Positions 1-6,101 of a stretch of DNA of 34,275 nucleotides are shown in pieces. The position numbers were made by a program, and so were the translations under genes. Each line of letters starts with the position of its first letter. Positions within the stretch are counted from its first letter, which is position 1. Under the pieces are notes generated by a model. It ran no database searches, was not told the origin of the DNA, and saw nothing but the letters and a program-made list of their open reading frames with translations. Source of the stretch: a virus; the IMG/VR virus record IMGVR_UViG_3300046010_009561, positions 1 through 34,275 of that record. One strand, 5' to 3'.

Positions 1-867
1 TTAGGAAATTGCGCCAATGATGCTGAATTCTTTGAGCAAAATGCCTTTATTTTAAAAGAACTTTATAGGATAATGAAGCCAGGGCGATTGGTTTGCGTTC
101 ACTCCAAAGATTTAGCCAGATATAAAAACAGTTCTGGTTATTCCGGAATGTGGGATTTTACAGGCGATTACCATAGAGCAATGGAAAAGGCTGGATTCAA
201 ATATCATTCAAAAATTACAATTTGGATAGATCCAGTTTTAGAAATGCAAAGAACCAAAACCCAAAGATTGCTACACAAACAAGTAACAAGCGATGCTAGT
301 TATTCTGGAATCGGAATGCCTGAATATATTACTGTTTTTAGGAAATGGGAAGGTGACGAAAACGATTGGGAGCCAGTAATAAATAAAACAAAGGCTAATT
401 TTCCAATACCAACTTGGCAGGAATGGGCAAGTCCGGTTTATAAACCAAATCTTTTAGATCTTGAAAAGTCAGATTTAATTTCTCAATTACTGGAATTAAA
501 AGCCGAAAATTTCAGATTAAAATTCCAGTGTAATCCTGACTTGCCTTTAGATTGGTATTCCGATTCTTGGATGGATATAAACAGAACCGATGTTTTGAAT
601 AACTACAAAGGTGCAAGAAACGAAAAAGACGAAAAGCATATTGCGCCTCTTCAGTTGGATATAATTGAAAGATGTATTGCAATGTGGTCTAATCCTGGTG
701 AAACGGTTTACACTCCATTTTTAGGTATTGGAAGCGAAGTTTTTAAAGCTGTTAAGATGGGAAGGAAAGGACGTGGTTCTGAATTGAAAGAATCCTACTT
801 TGATCTTGCGGTTAGAAATTGCAATGCAGCGGTTTTAGAAAAATCACAATTACAACTTGCTTTTTAA
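1..867 (+). CDS. DNA methyltransferase, beta-type, 3' part (5' end outside window)
   Basis: The frame is open from base 1, so 288 residues of the C-terminal part are visible and the start lies upstream. The segment IMKPGRLVCVHSKDL near residue 25 is the strand that normally follows the DPPY catalytic motif of N4-cytosine/N6-adenine methyltransferases. EMQRTKTQRLLHKQ is typical of phage enzymes of this family. The SAM-binding FxGxG motif (TPFLGIGSE, about residues 239-247) comes near the C-terminus, followed by the acidic motif GSELKESYF. That order, catalytic motif first and SAM motif last, defines the beta class. The DPPY motif itself is not in the window, so target base and activity cannot be judged. 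Phage versions are often fused to a helicase domain, which would also lie upstream. The stop overlaps the next start as TAATG. Confidence 0.85.
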   Translation, partial: LGNCANDAEFFEQNAFILKELYRIMKPGRLVCVHSKDLARYKNSSGYSGMWDFTGDYHRAMEKAGFKYHSKITIWIDPVLEMQRTKTQRLLHKQVTSDASYSGIGMPEYITVFRKWEGDENDWEPVINKTKANFPIPTWQEWASPVYKPNLLDLEKSDLISQLLELKAENFRLKFQCNPDLPLDWYSDSWMDINRTDVLNNYKGARNEKDEKHIAPLQLDIIERCIAMWSNPGETVYTPFLGIGSEVFKAVKMGRKGRGSELKESYFDLAVRNCNAAVLEKSQLQLAF

Positions 868-1541
868 TGGAAAACAAAATAGACAGCATTTTAACAAGTT
901 GTGGCCGATTTGATTTATTGGCTCGAACCTTAGAAAGTTTCTTTCAATTTGCAGATATGCCAATTGATAACTTTATAGTTTATGACGATTCTTGCCAACC
1001 ATTTCCAGAATCAATAGTTAGAAATTACCCTCAAATAAAATTTATTGAGGGTAATGGCAAGGTTGGTCAGATTAAGGCAATTGATATTTTGTATAGCCAT
1101 GTCAAAAATGAATATGTGTTCTCGCAAGAAGACGATTGGCTTTTTCATCGCACTGATTTTATTGCTCAATCAATGGATATTTTAGAAGCAAATCCTAAAA
1201 TCCTACAAGTATGGATTAGAGCGCAAAATGATAGAAATGGGCATCCAGTTGTTGGAGTTCCTAGAATCACTGCTAATAGAACCAGGTATCAAATGTTAAG
1301 CAGTGAGTATCGCAAAGAATGGTCAGGATTTTCTTTTAACCCTGGATTAAGAAGGCTATCCGATTACAAAAACACTTTTCCAAATGGCTATTCCGGTGTA
1401 ACAGAATTTAACATTAAAGAACCTTGGAAGTCAGAAATAGAAGTTGGTCAGGTTTATAAAAAAGCTGGTTTTAAAGCCGCTACTTTGATGCAGGGATTTG
1501 TAAAACATATTGGGGGAAATGGAAGGCACGTATCAAGTTGA
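867..1541 (+). CDS. GT-A fold (GT2-like) glycosyltransferase
   Basis: This 224-residue protein begins MENKIDSILTSCGRFDLLARTLES, the usual opening of a nucleotide-sugar-binding GT-A domain. An acidic YDDS (residues 39-42) and a QEDDW motif (87-91) fill the positions of the metal/sugar-binding acidic motifs. The C-terminus carries HIGGNGRHV, seen in small phage and bacterial glycosyltransferases. The ATG at 867 overlaps the upstream stop (TAATG); a longer in-frame start at 819 would lie inside the methyltransferase gene and is less likely. Substrate is unknown: phage DNA, a virion protein or host surface glycan are all possible. It is one of four glycosyltransferase-like genes in the window. 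Confidence 0.8.
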   Translation: MENKIDSILTSCGRFDLLARTLESFFQFADMPIDNFIVYDDSCQPFPESIVRNYPQIKFIEGNGKVGQIKAIDILYSHVKNEYVFSQEDDWLFHRTDFIAQSMDILEANPKILQVWIRAQNDRNGHPVVGVPRITANRTRYQMLSSEYRKEWSGFSFNPGLRRLSDYKNTFPNGYSGVTEFNIKEPWKSEIEVGQVYKKAGFKAATLMQGFVKHIGGNGRHVSS

Positions 1542-1752
1542 TATGGAACGGTTACCAATCACTGAAATCGAATTACTTTCCAGATGGGAATTAATTCAAA
1601 TAACTCAAAAAGAAGTTCAAATTCTGGAAAGAAAACTAGATCAGTACATTTCCAAGGGCGGAAAAAATAGTTCAACTTTCAATTTTTATGTCAGAAAACG
1701 AAAGCTTGAAATAGTTAGATTAAAATCGATTTTAAAATATTTAAATGGTTAA
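1519..1752 (+). CDS. Small hypothetical protein
   Basis: I do not recognise this protein of about 77 residues. It is charged and probably helical: the middle (ITQKEVQILERKLDQYI) and the end (RKRKLEIVRLKSILKYL) look like two amphipathic helices, possibly a short coiled coil. The ATG at 1519 overlaps the preceding gene by 23 bases; a second in-frame ATG at 1543 begins one base after that gene's stop and is an equally reasonable start (69 residues). The reading frame ends shortly before a bidirectional terminator, so it is the last gene of the plus-strand run that enters the window. Confidence 0.6.
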   Translation: MEGTYQVDMERLPITEIELLSRWELIQITQKEVQILERKLDQYISKGGKNSSTFNFYVRKRKLEIVRLKSILKYLNG

Positions 1753-1778
1753 TGTTTGGTTTGAAAATTGATTGGAAA

Positions 1779-1807
1779 AGCGGATCTATTTTAGGTTCGC
1801 TTTTTTT
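1779..1807. terminator. Bidirectional intrinsic terminator
   Basis: An 8-bp stem (AGCGGATC against GGTTCGCT, with two G-U pairs) and a 7-base loop are followed by seven T on the plus strand. On the minus strand the same hairpin is followed by TTTT. It lies between convergent genes and can serve both; the minor head gene on the minus strand ends inside its T tract. Confidence 0.75.
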
Positions 1808-2675
1808 ATCTTAATCCAGTTAGTCCACGTTTCTCAGCAACCCGATATTGAGATTTTGTACAGCTGTACAGCTCGTGCCTGCAATTATAGCCTCCTAAAT
1901 AAGAAAAGATGGTAGTTTTAGTAGTGTTTGGAAACCGCCCTTGCCAGTTGCCTAAATTAGCCCAATTTTCAACCTCAGATTTTTTAAAAAACCTTCCTGC
2001 CCTTGCATCACAAAAAGGTCTGGAAGTATCTATTCGAGTTCCGACGTAGGTGTAAAACTGAAGGTTAAGATCATCACTAACGACTTGGTTGTATTCCCGA
2101 CTAAAAACCATCACAGCATCGTTTGTCGTTTGTTTGACATATCTTTCCAAGTAAGCTTTTTGCTCAGGCGTTCCCTTTATAAACTCCCTTAAAACTTTTT
2201 GCAGATTGGTCCGATTGGTATTTCCTGCAATGTTTTCTTTCAATACTTGAGTAATGGCATTATCAAAGTTAGACCTGATTTCAGCACCTAAAAGAAGGTC
2301 TGAGGTCGTTTGGATGTTACTTTCAAGTATCTGTTTATAAAGTTCAGATTTAGCGGAATAGCCATCGATTAAAGCTGAATAGTAACTATCTGAAAGTTTT
2401 TTAATTTCTTTGAAGCCAGTTAATACTTCTTTGACCGCTAATTGATAAGCAGTATTATTGACAATTGTATCAGCAATTTGGGTTTTTAGCTTTCTGAGTT
2501 TTTGCAGGTTTGCGACTCTTTCTTTGGCATCAAATGTAAACTCATTAGAAATTTCAATAACCTGGTCGGATAGGTCTTTGAAAATGGTTGGTAGTTTTCC
2601 ATCCATGTCATTAATCAACTTATCTTGTAAGTCTTGAATGGATTTGATAATTGCTAATTGTTCATCTGAAAGCAT
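1806..2675 (-). CDS. Minor head / head morphogenesis protein, Mu gpF / SPP1 gp7-like
   Basis: The 289-residue protein has a long helical N-terminal region and a C-terminal domain with the signature of the Mu gpF family: GTRIDTSRPFCDARAGRFF (about 212-230), a tryptophan-rich stretch, and GGYNCRHEL (261-269). Cys222, Cys265 and His267 are the conserved residues. Such proteins are minor head components linked to portal and DNA entry; some homologues carry toxin-like domains. Here the gene is on the minus strand, about 20 kb from the portal and capsid genes. The start is supported by a TACTTTTG promoter element ending four bases before the ATG. Confidence 0.85.
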   Translation of the reverse strand: MLSDEQLAIIKSIQDLQDKLINDMDGKLPTIFKDLSDQVIEISNEFTFDAKERVANLQKLRKLKTQIADTIVNNTAYQLAVKEVLTGFKEIKKLSDSYYSALIDGYSAKSELYKQILESNIQTTSDLLLGAEIRSNFDNAITQVLKENIAGNTNRTNLQKVLREFIKGTPEQKAYLERYVKQTTNDAVMVFSREYNQVVSDDLNLQFYTYVGTRIDTSRPFCDARAGRFFKKSEVENWANLGNWQGRFPNTTKTTIFSYLGGYNCRHELYSCTKSQYRVAEKRGLTGLR

Positions 2676-2679
2676 TTGG

Positions 2680-2687
2680 CAAAAGTA
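2680..2687 (-). promoter_or_regulatory. -7 promoter element (TACTTTTG) of the minor head gene
   Basis: On the minus strand this reads TACTTTTG, a perfect match to the Bacteroidota TAnnTTTG element. Only four bases (CCAA) separate it from the ATG at 2675, so transcription would start at or next to the start codon. A TTTG -33 element is not evident. Confidence 0.55.
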
Positions 2688-2732
2688 AAAAATAACCAGT
2701 GAAAAAATATTTTCATTATTTTATTATAAAAG

Positions 2733-2763
2733 TTTGCAGATATAAAAAAAGGTTGTACTTTTG
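2733..2763 (+). promoter_or_regulatory. Bacteroidota-type promoter (TTTG-N19-TACTTTTG)
   Basis: TTTG at 2733-2736 and TACTTTTG at 2756-2763 are separated by 19 bases, matching the consensus used by the Bacteroidota primary sigma factor. The leader that follows (CCAACAAA, then A/C-rich to the ATG) is shared with the genes at 4454 and 6922. Confidence 0.8.
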
Positions 2764-2789
2764 ACCCAACAAATAAAAACAACAAAAAA

Positions 2790-3029
2790 ATGACAACTTT
2801 CACCGCAGAAAACGCAACATACACAACTACAAATGTTCAAGTAAAAGGAAATACTTTTGCAATTTTGGTTGTAACAGGAGCATTTAATTATGTATCAGTT
2901 CGAAAAGTTACAAATAATCCTTTTGGAACTTTAGGTAAAGAGTTTAAAAACTTTGCAGAAGCAACAAGCCATTACAAAAGTCCTGAAATGCAAATAGCTT
3001 TACTTAAAGTTGAACTTGGGATTTTATAA
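2790..3029 (+). CDS. Small hypothetical protein under its own promoter
   Basis: The 79-residue product (begins MTTFTAENATYTTTN) is not recognised. It is rich in Thr and Val in its first half, predicted beta-strand, with a short helical C-terminus (SPEMQIALLKVELGIL). It is a single-gene unit: a near-perfect promoter lies upstream and a strong terminator begins ten bases after the stop. It sits between two minus-strand gene groups. The promoter and the G-poor CAACAAA leader are like those of the genes at 4454 and 6922, which suggests these three are expressed together. Confidence 0.65.
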   Translation: MTTFTAENATYTTTNVQVKGNTFAILVVTGAFNYVSVRKVTNNPFGTLGKEFKNFAEATSHYKSPEMQIALLKVELGIL

Positions 3030-3038
3030 AAATAATCT

Positions 3039-3059
3039 AAGCCCTACGGGGCTTTTTTT
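3039..3059 (+). terminator. Intrinsic terminator with a UACG tetraloop
   Basis: The stem AAGCCC/GGGCTT closes the loop TACG, forming the very stable C(UACG)G tetraloop, and is followed by seven T. It ends the transcript of the gene at 2790. Its T tract runs into the stop codon of the convergent gene at 3058. Confidence 0.85.
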
Positions 3060-3279
3060 ATTCCCCTTCTTTTTTAACCGGATTACTTTCAATCCGGTTT
3101 CTTTTTTTAATCATGTCCCAGAATCCAGTAATAAACTGACCTAAAACGTAAATCAGGATAGTATCTGAAGTATCAATCTTTTCAAACTTATAAAGCCAAC
3201 CAACGCCAATAAGAAGCCCACCTGTAAAGATTATTACAGCGACAAATGAAAACAGTTCCATCCATCTTTGAAAACTCAT
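3058..3279 (-). CDS. Small membrane protein of the lysis cassette (two TM segments)
   Basis: The 73-residue protein has two hydrophobic segments: LFSFVAVIIFTGGLLIGVGWLY (residues 9-30) and TILIYVLGQFITGFW (about 40-54). A highly charged tail (KKRNRIESNPVKKEGE) follows. The size, two membrane spans and charged C-terminus fit a class II holin or a holin-regulating protein. It is the last gene of the four-gene minus-strand lysis operon and its ATG overlaps the upstream stop by one base (TAATG). No family is recognised, so the holin assignment is inference from topology and position. Confidence 0.65.
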   Translation of the reverse strand: MSFQRWMELFSFVAVIIFTGGLLIGVGWLYKFEKIDTSDTILIYVLGQFITGFWDMIKKRNRIESNPVKKEGE

Positions 3280-3620
3280 TATAACCCGGGAATTATCCGT
3301 TTAGCAGCTTCTCCAAAAACCTGACCTAATATTCTCCAACCTTTACCCTTTTCGCCTGGTAGCTTTGAAAGAGAATCCATTTTTGAATGCAGCCTTTGAA
3401 AATCCATGTTCAAATAGTATTCGGTAGTCCTTTGGTCTTGCTGAATGCTTAAGCACAAATTGACCAAGGAATCATTTTCTGCATAAAGCTTAGTAATTTC
3501 CAGATCCTGCAATTTGGATTTTTGCTCAATCGAATCTAACCTGCTATCGGTATTTCCGAGGTCAGCTTTTGGACCATTACACGAAAAAGCAATCAGGAAT
3601 AAAAACAGATATTTTACCAT
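3279..3620 (-). CDS. Coiled-coil lipoprotein, spanin candidate
   Basis: The N-terminus MVKYLFLFLIAFSCNG is a lipoprotein signal with a lipobox ending at Cys14. It is followed by a long heptad-like region (LDSIEQKSKLQDLEITKL and beyond, about residues 27-88) and a Gly/Ile-rich C-terminus (GWRILGQVFGEAAKRIIPGL). In phages of Gram-negative hosts, a coiled-coil lipoprotein beside the endolysin is usually an outer-membrane spanin, which breaches the outer membrane in the last step of lysis. The C-terminal segment is only moderately hydrophobic, so a single-protein (u-spanin) topology is uncertain; the neighbouring membrane proteins could be the inner-membrane partner. The ATG overlaps the upstream stop by seven bases. 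Confidence 0.65.
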   Translation of the reverse strand: MVKYLFLFLIAFSCNGPKADLGNTDSRLDSIEQKSKLQDLEITKLYAENDSLVNLCLSIQQDQRTTEYYLNMDFQRLHSKMDSLSKLPGEKGKGWRILGQVFGEAAKRIIPGL

Positions 3621-3931
3621 TTTAAAAATTGTTTGATTTTAGAAATAAAATTTTGCCAAAAGGATTTTTTACGATTTTGAACCGCTTCTTTTTTAAGCAC
3701 AGGAATCACAATATTATCCCATTCAGGCTTTTTAACGTCTCTTATTCTTTTGTAAGCATCTGCCAGTAAAAGCACAATTCTGCCAAAGATTAGGAAAGCG
3801 GCTCCATGAATTAGTAGCCAGTTTTCGGAGTTGGTTAGTATTGAAGCAATGCCAACTGTTGAAATGTCGGAAATAAACTTGTAGGAATCCTCTTTAAGCT
3901 TACAAGCGAATTGAAAAAATGTTTCTTTCAT
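3614..3931 (-). CDS. Small membrane protein, holin candidate
   Basis: The 105-residue protein begins MKETFFQFACKL. It has one clear hydrophobic segment (NWLLIHGAAFLIFGRIVLLL, about residues 38-57) and a strongly basic C-terminus (KKSFWQNFISKIKQFLKW). It directly follows the endolysin gene and its ATG shares one base with that stop (TAATG), which settles this start over an in-frame TTG at 3943. Position and topology suggest a holin or an inner-membrane spanin partner; the sequence does not decide between them. Confidence 0.6.
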   Translation of the reverse strand: MKETFFQFACKLKEDSYKFISDISTVGIASILTNSENWLLIHGAAFLIFGRIVLLLADAYKRIRDVKKPEWDNIVIPVLKKEAVQNRKKSFWQNFISKIKQFLKW

Positions 3932-4290
3932 TACTTTGACCAAATAACTTTTGAAGGTAAGGAAGGATCAGAATCGCAATGAATCCAGGTTTTATAAATT
4001 CCCAATCGGGTAAAACCAACCTGCATTAAAGCTGTTAGAATCTTATAACCATTGGACCCACCAGAATAAGCAATGTCGGCAGCAAAACCCTTCGTATGGG
4101 CTGAATTAGGTTCACCACCAACCTTTTTGTTATGGGCTTCAGTACGATAGCCAGAATTGATTTTAAAAGGTATTCCAGCAATTGCTCTGGCTTTATCCAA
4201 CCTTTCAAGAAAGTCAGGATTCATTTTTGAGCCACTGCCTAATTGATCGGGTGAATCAAATTCTGACAGTTTAAAGTTCTCTAATTCCAT
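3931..4290 (-). CDS. Endolysin, M15-family peptidase
   Basis: The 119-residue protein is a compact zinc peptidase of the M15 family (D-Ala-D-Ala carboxypeptidase / L-Ala-D-Glu endopeptidase type). It has the SGYRT motif (46-50), the zinc motif SAHTKGFAAD (His65 and Asp72) and the C-terminal WIHCD with the third ligand His104. Such enzymes cut peptidoglycan stem peptides. There is no signal peptide, so release must depend on a holin, and holin candidates are encoded directly downstream. It is the first gene of the lysis operon. A near-consensus promoter element (TTAATTTG) lies four bases upstream of the ATG. Confidence 0.92.
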   Translation of the reverse strand: MELENFKLSEFDSPDQLGSGSKMNPDFLERLDKARAIAGIPFKINSGYRTEAHNKKVGGEPNSAHTKGFAADIAYSGGSNGYKILTALMQVGFTRLGIYKTWIHCDSDPSLPSKVIWSK

Positions 4291-4294
4291 TTCG

Positions 4295-4302
4295 CAAATT
4301 AA
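4295..4302 (-). promoter_or_regulatory. Probable -7 element for the lysis operon
   Basis: On the minus strand this reads TTAATTTG, one mismatch from TAnnTTTG, with four bases (CGAA) before the endolysin ATG. The spacing is the same as at the minor head gene (2680) and the GT25 gene (23558). Confidence 0.4.
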
Positions 4303-4399
4303 ACGACAAAAAAATTAAATTTTATCAATTATTTGTCGGTCTGAAAATCAATAAGTTATAATTTATTTTAAAAATATTTTAATTATTTTATTAAATATG

Positions 4400-4430
4400 T
4401 TTGCAGAATTAAAAAGTAGTATTACCTTTG
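4400..4430 (+). promoter_or_regulatory. Bacteroidota-type promoter (TTTG-N19-TACCTTTG)
   Basis: TTTG at 4400-4403 and TACCTTTG at 4423-4430 are exactly 19 bases apart. The first bases after -33 (CAGA) also match the promoter at 2733. The leader CTCAACAAA follows, as at 2764 and 6901. This placement shows that an in-frame ATG at 4397 is upstream of the transcript and cannot be the start of the next gene. Confidence 0.82.
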
Positions 4431-4453
4431 TCTCAACAAAAACAAAAAGACAA

Positions 4454-4624
4454 ATGAAAACTTTCAAATTAACATTCAAAAACACTTCCGCAAAAATTGA
4501 CTTTGTTTTAATTGATGCAGAAAATGAAGGAGTTGCAATTGATATTTTTATAGCAAATGCATCATCAGAAAGCATGATTTCAATTGATAATGTAACGGGC
4601 CAATTTGTGGATTTTAACTCTTAA
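4454..4624 (+). CDS. Small hypothetical protein
   Basis: The 56-residue protein begins MKTFKLTFKNTSAKIDF; I do not recognise it. It alternates strand-like and helix-like segments, and the end (ISIDNVTGQFVDFNS) is acidic. The start at 4454 is chosen because a consensus promoter occupies 4400-4430, which excludes a longer form from 4397. A basic protein gene begins four bases after its stop, so the two are likely co-transcribed and end at the terminator near 4847. Confidence 0.65.
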   Translation: MKTFKLTFKNTSAKIDFVLIDAENEGVAIDIFIANASSESMISIDNVTGQFVDFNS

Positions 4625-4628
4625 TCCA

Positions 4629-4820
4629 ATGCCTAAAGGAATACCAAAGTCCGGAACACGCAAAGCAGGGGCTGGCAGAAAGTCAGGCCCCGAAACGACT
4701 ACCATAAGCTTTCGAGTTCCAACAATTGAAAAGGAACGACTTAAAATTCTTATTGGTAATTTGATTGAGAATTATTTGGATCAAAAATGGACTGGTGAAG
4801 TTTTGATTAAAAAGGAATAA
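4629..4820 (+). CDS. Small basic DNA-binding-type protein
   Basis: The 63-residue protein starts MPKGIPKSGTRKAGAGRKSG, a basic Gly/Lys-rich head of the AT-hook kind, followed by TTTISFRVPTIEKERLKILI, which resembles the strand-helix start of ribbon-helix-helix-like proteins. Proteins with this combination occur in Bacteroidota phages, often near early regulatory genes. DNA binding is an inference from composition. The ATG at 4629 is preferred over an in-frame TTG at 4605 that would overlap the previous gene. Confidence 0.65.
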   Translation: MPKGIPKSGTRKAGAGRKSGPETTTISFRVPTIEKERLKILIGNLIENYLDQKWTGEVLIKKE

Positions 4821-4846
4821 AGATTTAAGTAAACGGTAAAAAGTTG

Positions 4847-4878
4847 AAAGGCCATTTCTTTTAGATTTGGCTTTTTTT
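4847..4878 (+). terminator. Probable intrinsic terminator
   Basis: AAAG(G)CCA pairs with TGGCTTT, a 7-bp stem with one bulged G and a loop of 13 bases, followed by seven T. The stem is weaker than the other terminators here, but the position after the last gene of the unit fits. Confidence 0.5.
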
Positions 4879-4906
4879 ATTTTAACTATTTGAATTATCA
4901 AATTCT

Positions 4907-4914
4907 TATATTTG
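4907..4914 (+). promoter_or_regulatory. -7 promoter element (TATATTTG)
   Basis: TATATTTG is a perfect -7 element. No TTTG lies at the usual 19-21 base distance; the nearest, at 4889, is 14 bases away. It would drive the run of small basic genes from 4935. Confidence 0.5.
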
Positions 4915-4934
4915 CAAAACAAATTTTTAAAGCC

Positions 4935-5078
4935 ATGCCATTAAAACAAGGATATTCAGCTAAAACAGTTAGCAAAAATATTAAGACTGAAATGAAGTCT
5001 GGGGTTAAAAGAGACCAAGCAGTTGCAATTGCTTTAAGTGTAGCCCAAAAGGCAAAAAAGAAAAAGCCTAAAAAATAA
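4935..5078 (+). CDS. Very small basic phage protein
   Basis: The 47-residue protein (MPLKQGYSAKTVSKNIKTEM...) has the pattern K-G-x-S/Y-x-K-T-x-x-x-N-I-x-x-E-M-x-x-G...Q-A-x-A-I-A-L and ends in a run of lysines (KKKKPKK). From memory, proteins of this pattern are widespread in phages and usually sit next to a protein like the next one; their function is not established. The ATG at 4935 is used because an in-frame start at 4890 would lie inside the promoter. Confidence 0.65.
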   Translation: MPLKQGYSAKTVSKNIKTEMKSGVKRDQAVAIALSVAQKAKKKKPKK

Positions 5079-5308
5079 TGGCCGAAAAGAAGTTCAAAAA
5101 GACAATCGATGGCAAGACCGTAAAGTTTGGTGCAAAAGGCTATTCTATTGCTCCCGGTACTGCCAAAGGTGATTCCTATTGTGCAAGGTCGGCAGGAATT
5201 AAGAAATGCAATAATCCACCATGCGCCAACGACCTAAGCCGGCAAGCTTGGGGCTGTAAAGGTAAAAAGTCAGTTAAATCAAAAGCAGTAAAATTTAAAA
5301 GAACATAA
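5078..5308 (+). CDS. Small Cys-containing basic phage protein
   Basis: The 76-residue protein has a basic head (MAEKKFKKTIDGKTVKFG), a conserved-looking centre (APGTAKGDSYCARSAGIKKC, then NPPCANDLSRQAWGCKG) with four cysteines, and a Lys-rich tail. The Cys spacing (C35, C44, C49, C59) could bind a metal, but no known zinc finger matches. Proteins of this pattern are found in many phages next to the kind of gene encoded upstream (recognised from memory). The start shares one base with the previous stop (TAATG). Confidence 0.65.
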   Translation: MAEKKFKKTIDGKTVKFGAKGYSIAPGTAKGDSYCARSAGIKKCNNPPCANDLSRQAWGCKGKKSVKSKAVKFKRT

Positions 5309-5310
5309 AA

Positions 5311-5469
5311 ATGAAACCAGGATTATACGCTAACATAAACGCAAAGAAGAAACGCATTGCAGCAGGTTCAGATGAAAAAATGAATCGGGTTGGCTCTAAG
5401 GCTGCACCTTCAGCAAAGGACTTTAAGGCGGCTGCAAAAACGGCTAAGAAGCCAGCTAAAAAGAAATAG
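5311..5469 (+). CDS. Very small basic phage protein
   Basis: The 52-residue protein starts MKPGLYANINAKKKRIAAGS and ends in an Ala/Lys-rich tail (AAKTAKKPAKKK). It starts two bases after the previous stop and continues the run of tiny basic proteins. The head is a phage-typical pattern (MKPGLYANI.AKRKRIAAGSGEKM, from memory), so I regard it as a real gene despite its length. The composition resembles nucleic-acid-condensing tails; function unknown. Confidence 0.65.
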   Translation: MKPGLYANINAKKKRIAAGSDEKMNRVGSKAAPSAKDFKAAAKTAKKPAKKK

Positions 5470-5519
5470 TCAATTATAAATATTTACCATGAAAATGGAG
5501 GCACTTAAATTTAAAATGT

Positions 5520-6101
5520 ATGTCGGTTCAAACCGTTAAAATCAGTGAAGTAAAATCGAATCCAAATAACCCTCGATTAATAAAAAACGATAAGTTTGAA
5601 AAGCTTGTCCAGTCATTAAAAGACTTTCCAGAAATGGCAAAGGTTCGTCCGATTGTAGTTAATCAGGACTTTGTTGTTTTAGGGGGTAATATGAGGCTCA
5701 AGGCGATGAAAGAAGCCGGATGGAAAGAAGTACCAATTGAAGTTGTTGATTGGTCTGAGGATAAGCAAAGGGAGTTTATTATTAAGGATAATGTCGGTTT
5801 TGGCGAATGGGAGTCGGATATACTTGCAAATGAATGGGATGCTGATGATTTGGAAAAATGGGGTTTGGATGTGCCTAATTGGTCTGCTGGTTCTGATCTA
5901 AACGGAATGAATGAGGATGATTTGGATTTGAATGAGGAGTTTGATCCCAAAGGACTAGCAAAAGACCTGCATAAGATTGTTTTTATTTTTGATAATGAAA
6001 CAGGCTCTAAAGATTGGATTGAAAAAAACTTTCCAGGGATTGACCTAAAAAAATGCAATGGTATTTATCAAATAAACCTTTCAAGTACGTATGGAATTTA
6101 A
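5520..6101 (+). CDS. ParB-like N-terminal domain protein
   Basis: The first 90 residues of this 193-residue protein form a ParB/Srx-type domain: VKISEVKSNPNNPR (6-19), a central helix, and FVVLGGNMRLKAMKEAG (51-67), where GGNMR is the phosphate-binding box. Many ParB-domain proteins use this box to bind CTP or ATP. The rest is acidic (EDDLDLNEEFDPKG) and ends in a small domain (HKIVFIFDNETGSKDWIEKNF). Phage proteins of this type are often found with DNA methyltransferases or DNA-modification genes, and here the next gene is a TAGT-like glycosyltransferase that overlaps it by 11 bases. A role in DNA modification or in marking DNA is inferred from context only. No HTH or partition partner (ParA) is seen. 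Confidence 0.8.
   Translation: MSVQTVKISEVKSNPNNPRLIKNDKFEKLVQSLKDFPEMAKVRPIVVNQDFVVLGGNMRLKAMKEAGWKEVPIEVVDWSEDKQREFIIKDNVGFGEWESDILANEWDADDLEKWGLDVPNWSAGSDLNGMNEDDLDLNEEFDPKGLAKDLHKIVFIFDNETGSKDWIEKNFPGIDLKKCNGIYQINLSSTYGI

Noticed and set aside
4683-4922. 79-codon minus-strand ORF
   Set aside because: It covers two plus-strand signals (terminator and promoter) and a coding gene, and its product is a Lys/Phe/Leu-rich shadow.
4890-4934. Longer N-terminus for the 47-residue protein (start at 4890)
   Set aside because: It would place coding sequence over the TATATTTG promoter element; the conserved-looking part starts at 4935.
5489-5539. 16-codon ORF (MKMEALKFK...) just before the ParB-like gene
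   Set aside because: It is too short, has no coupling overlap that suits the ParB start, and no feature beyond an ATG near a GGAG.
5663-6058. 131-codon minus-strand ORF opposite the ParB-like gene
   Set aside because: It is a Ser-rich antisense shadow of a well-supported domain; no promoter faces it.
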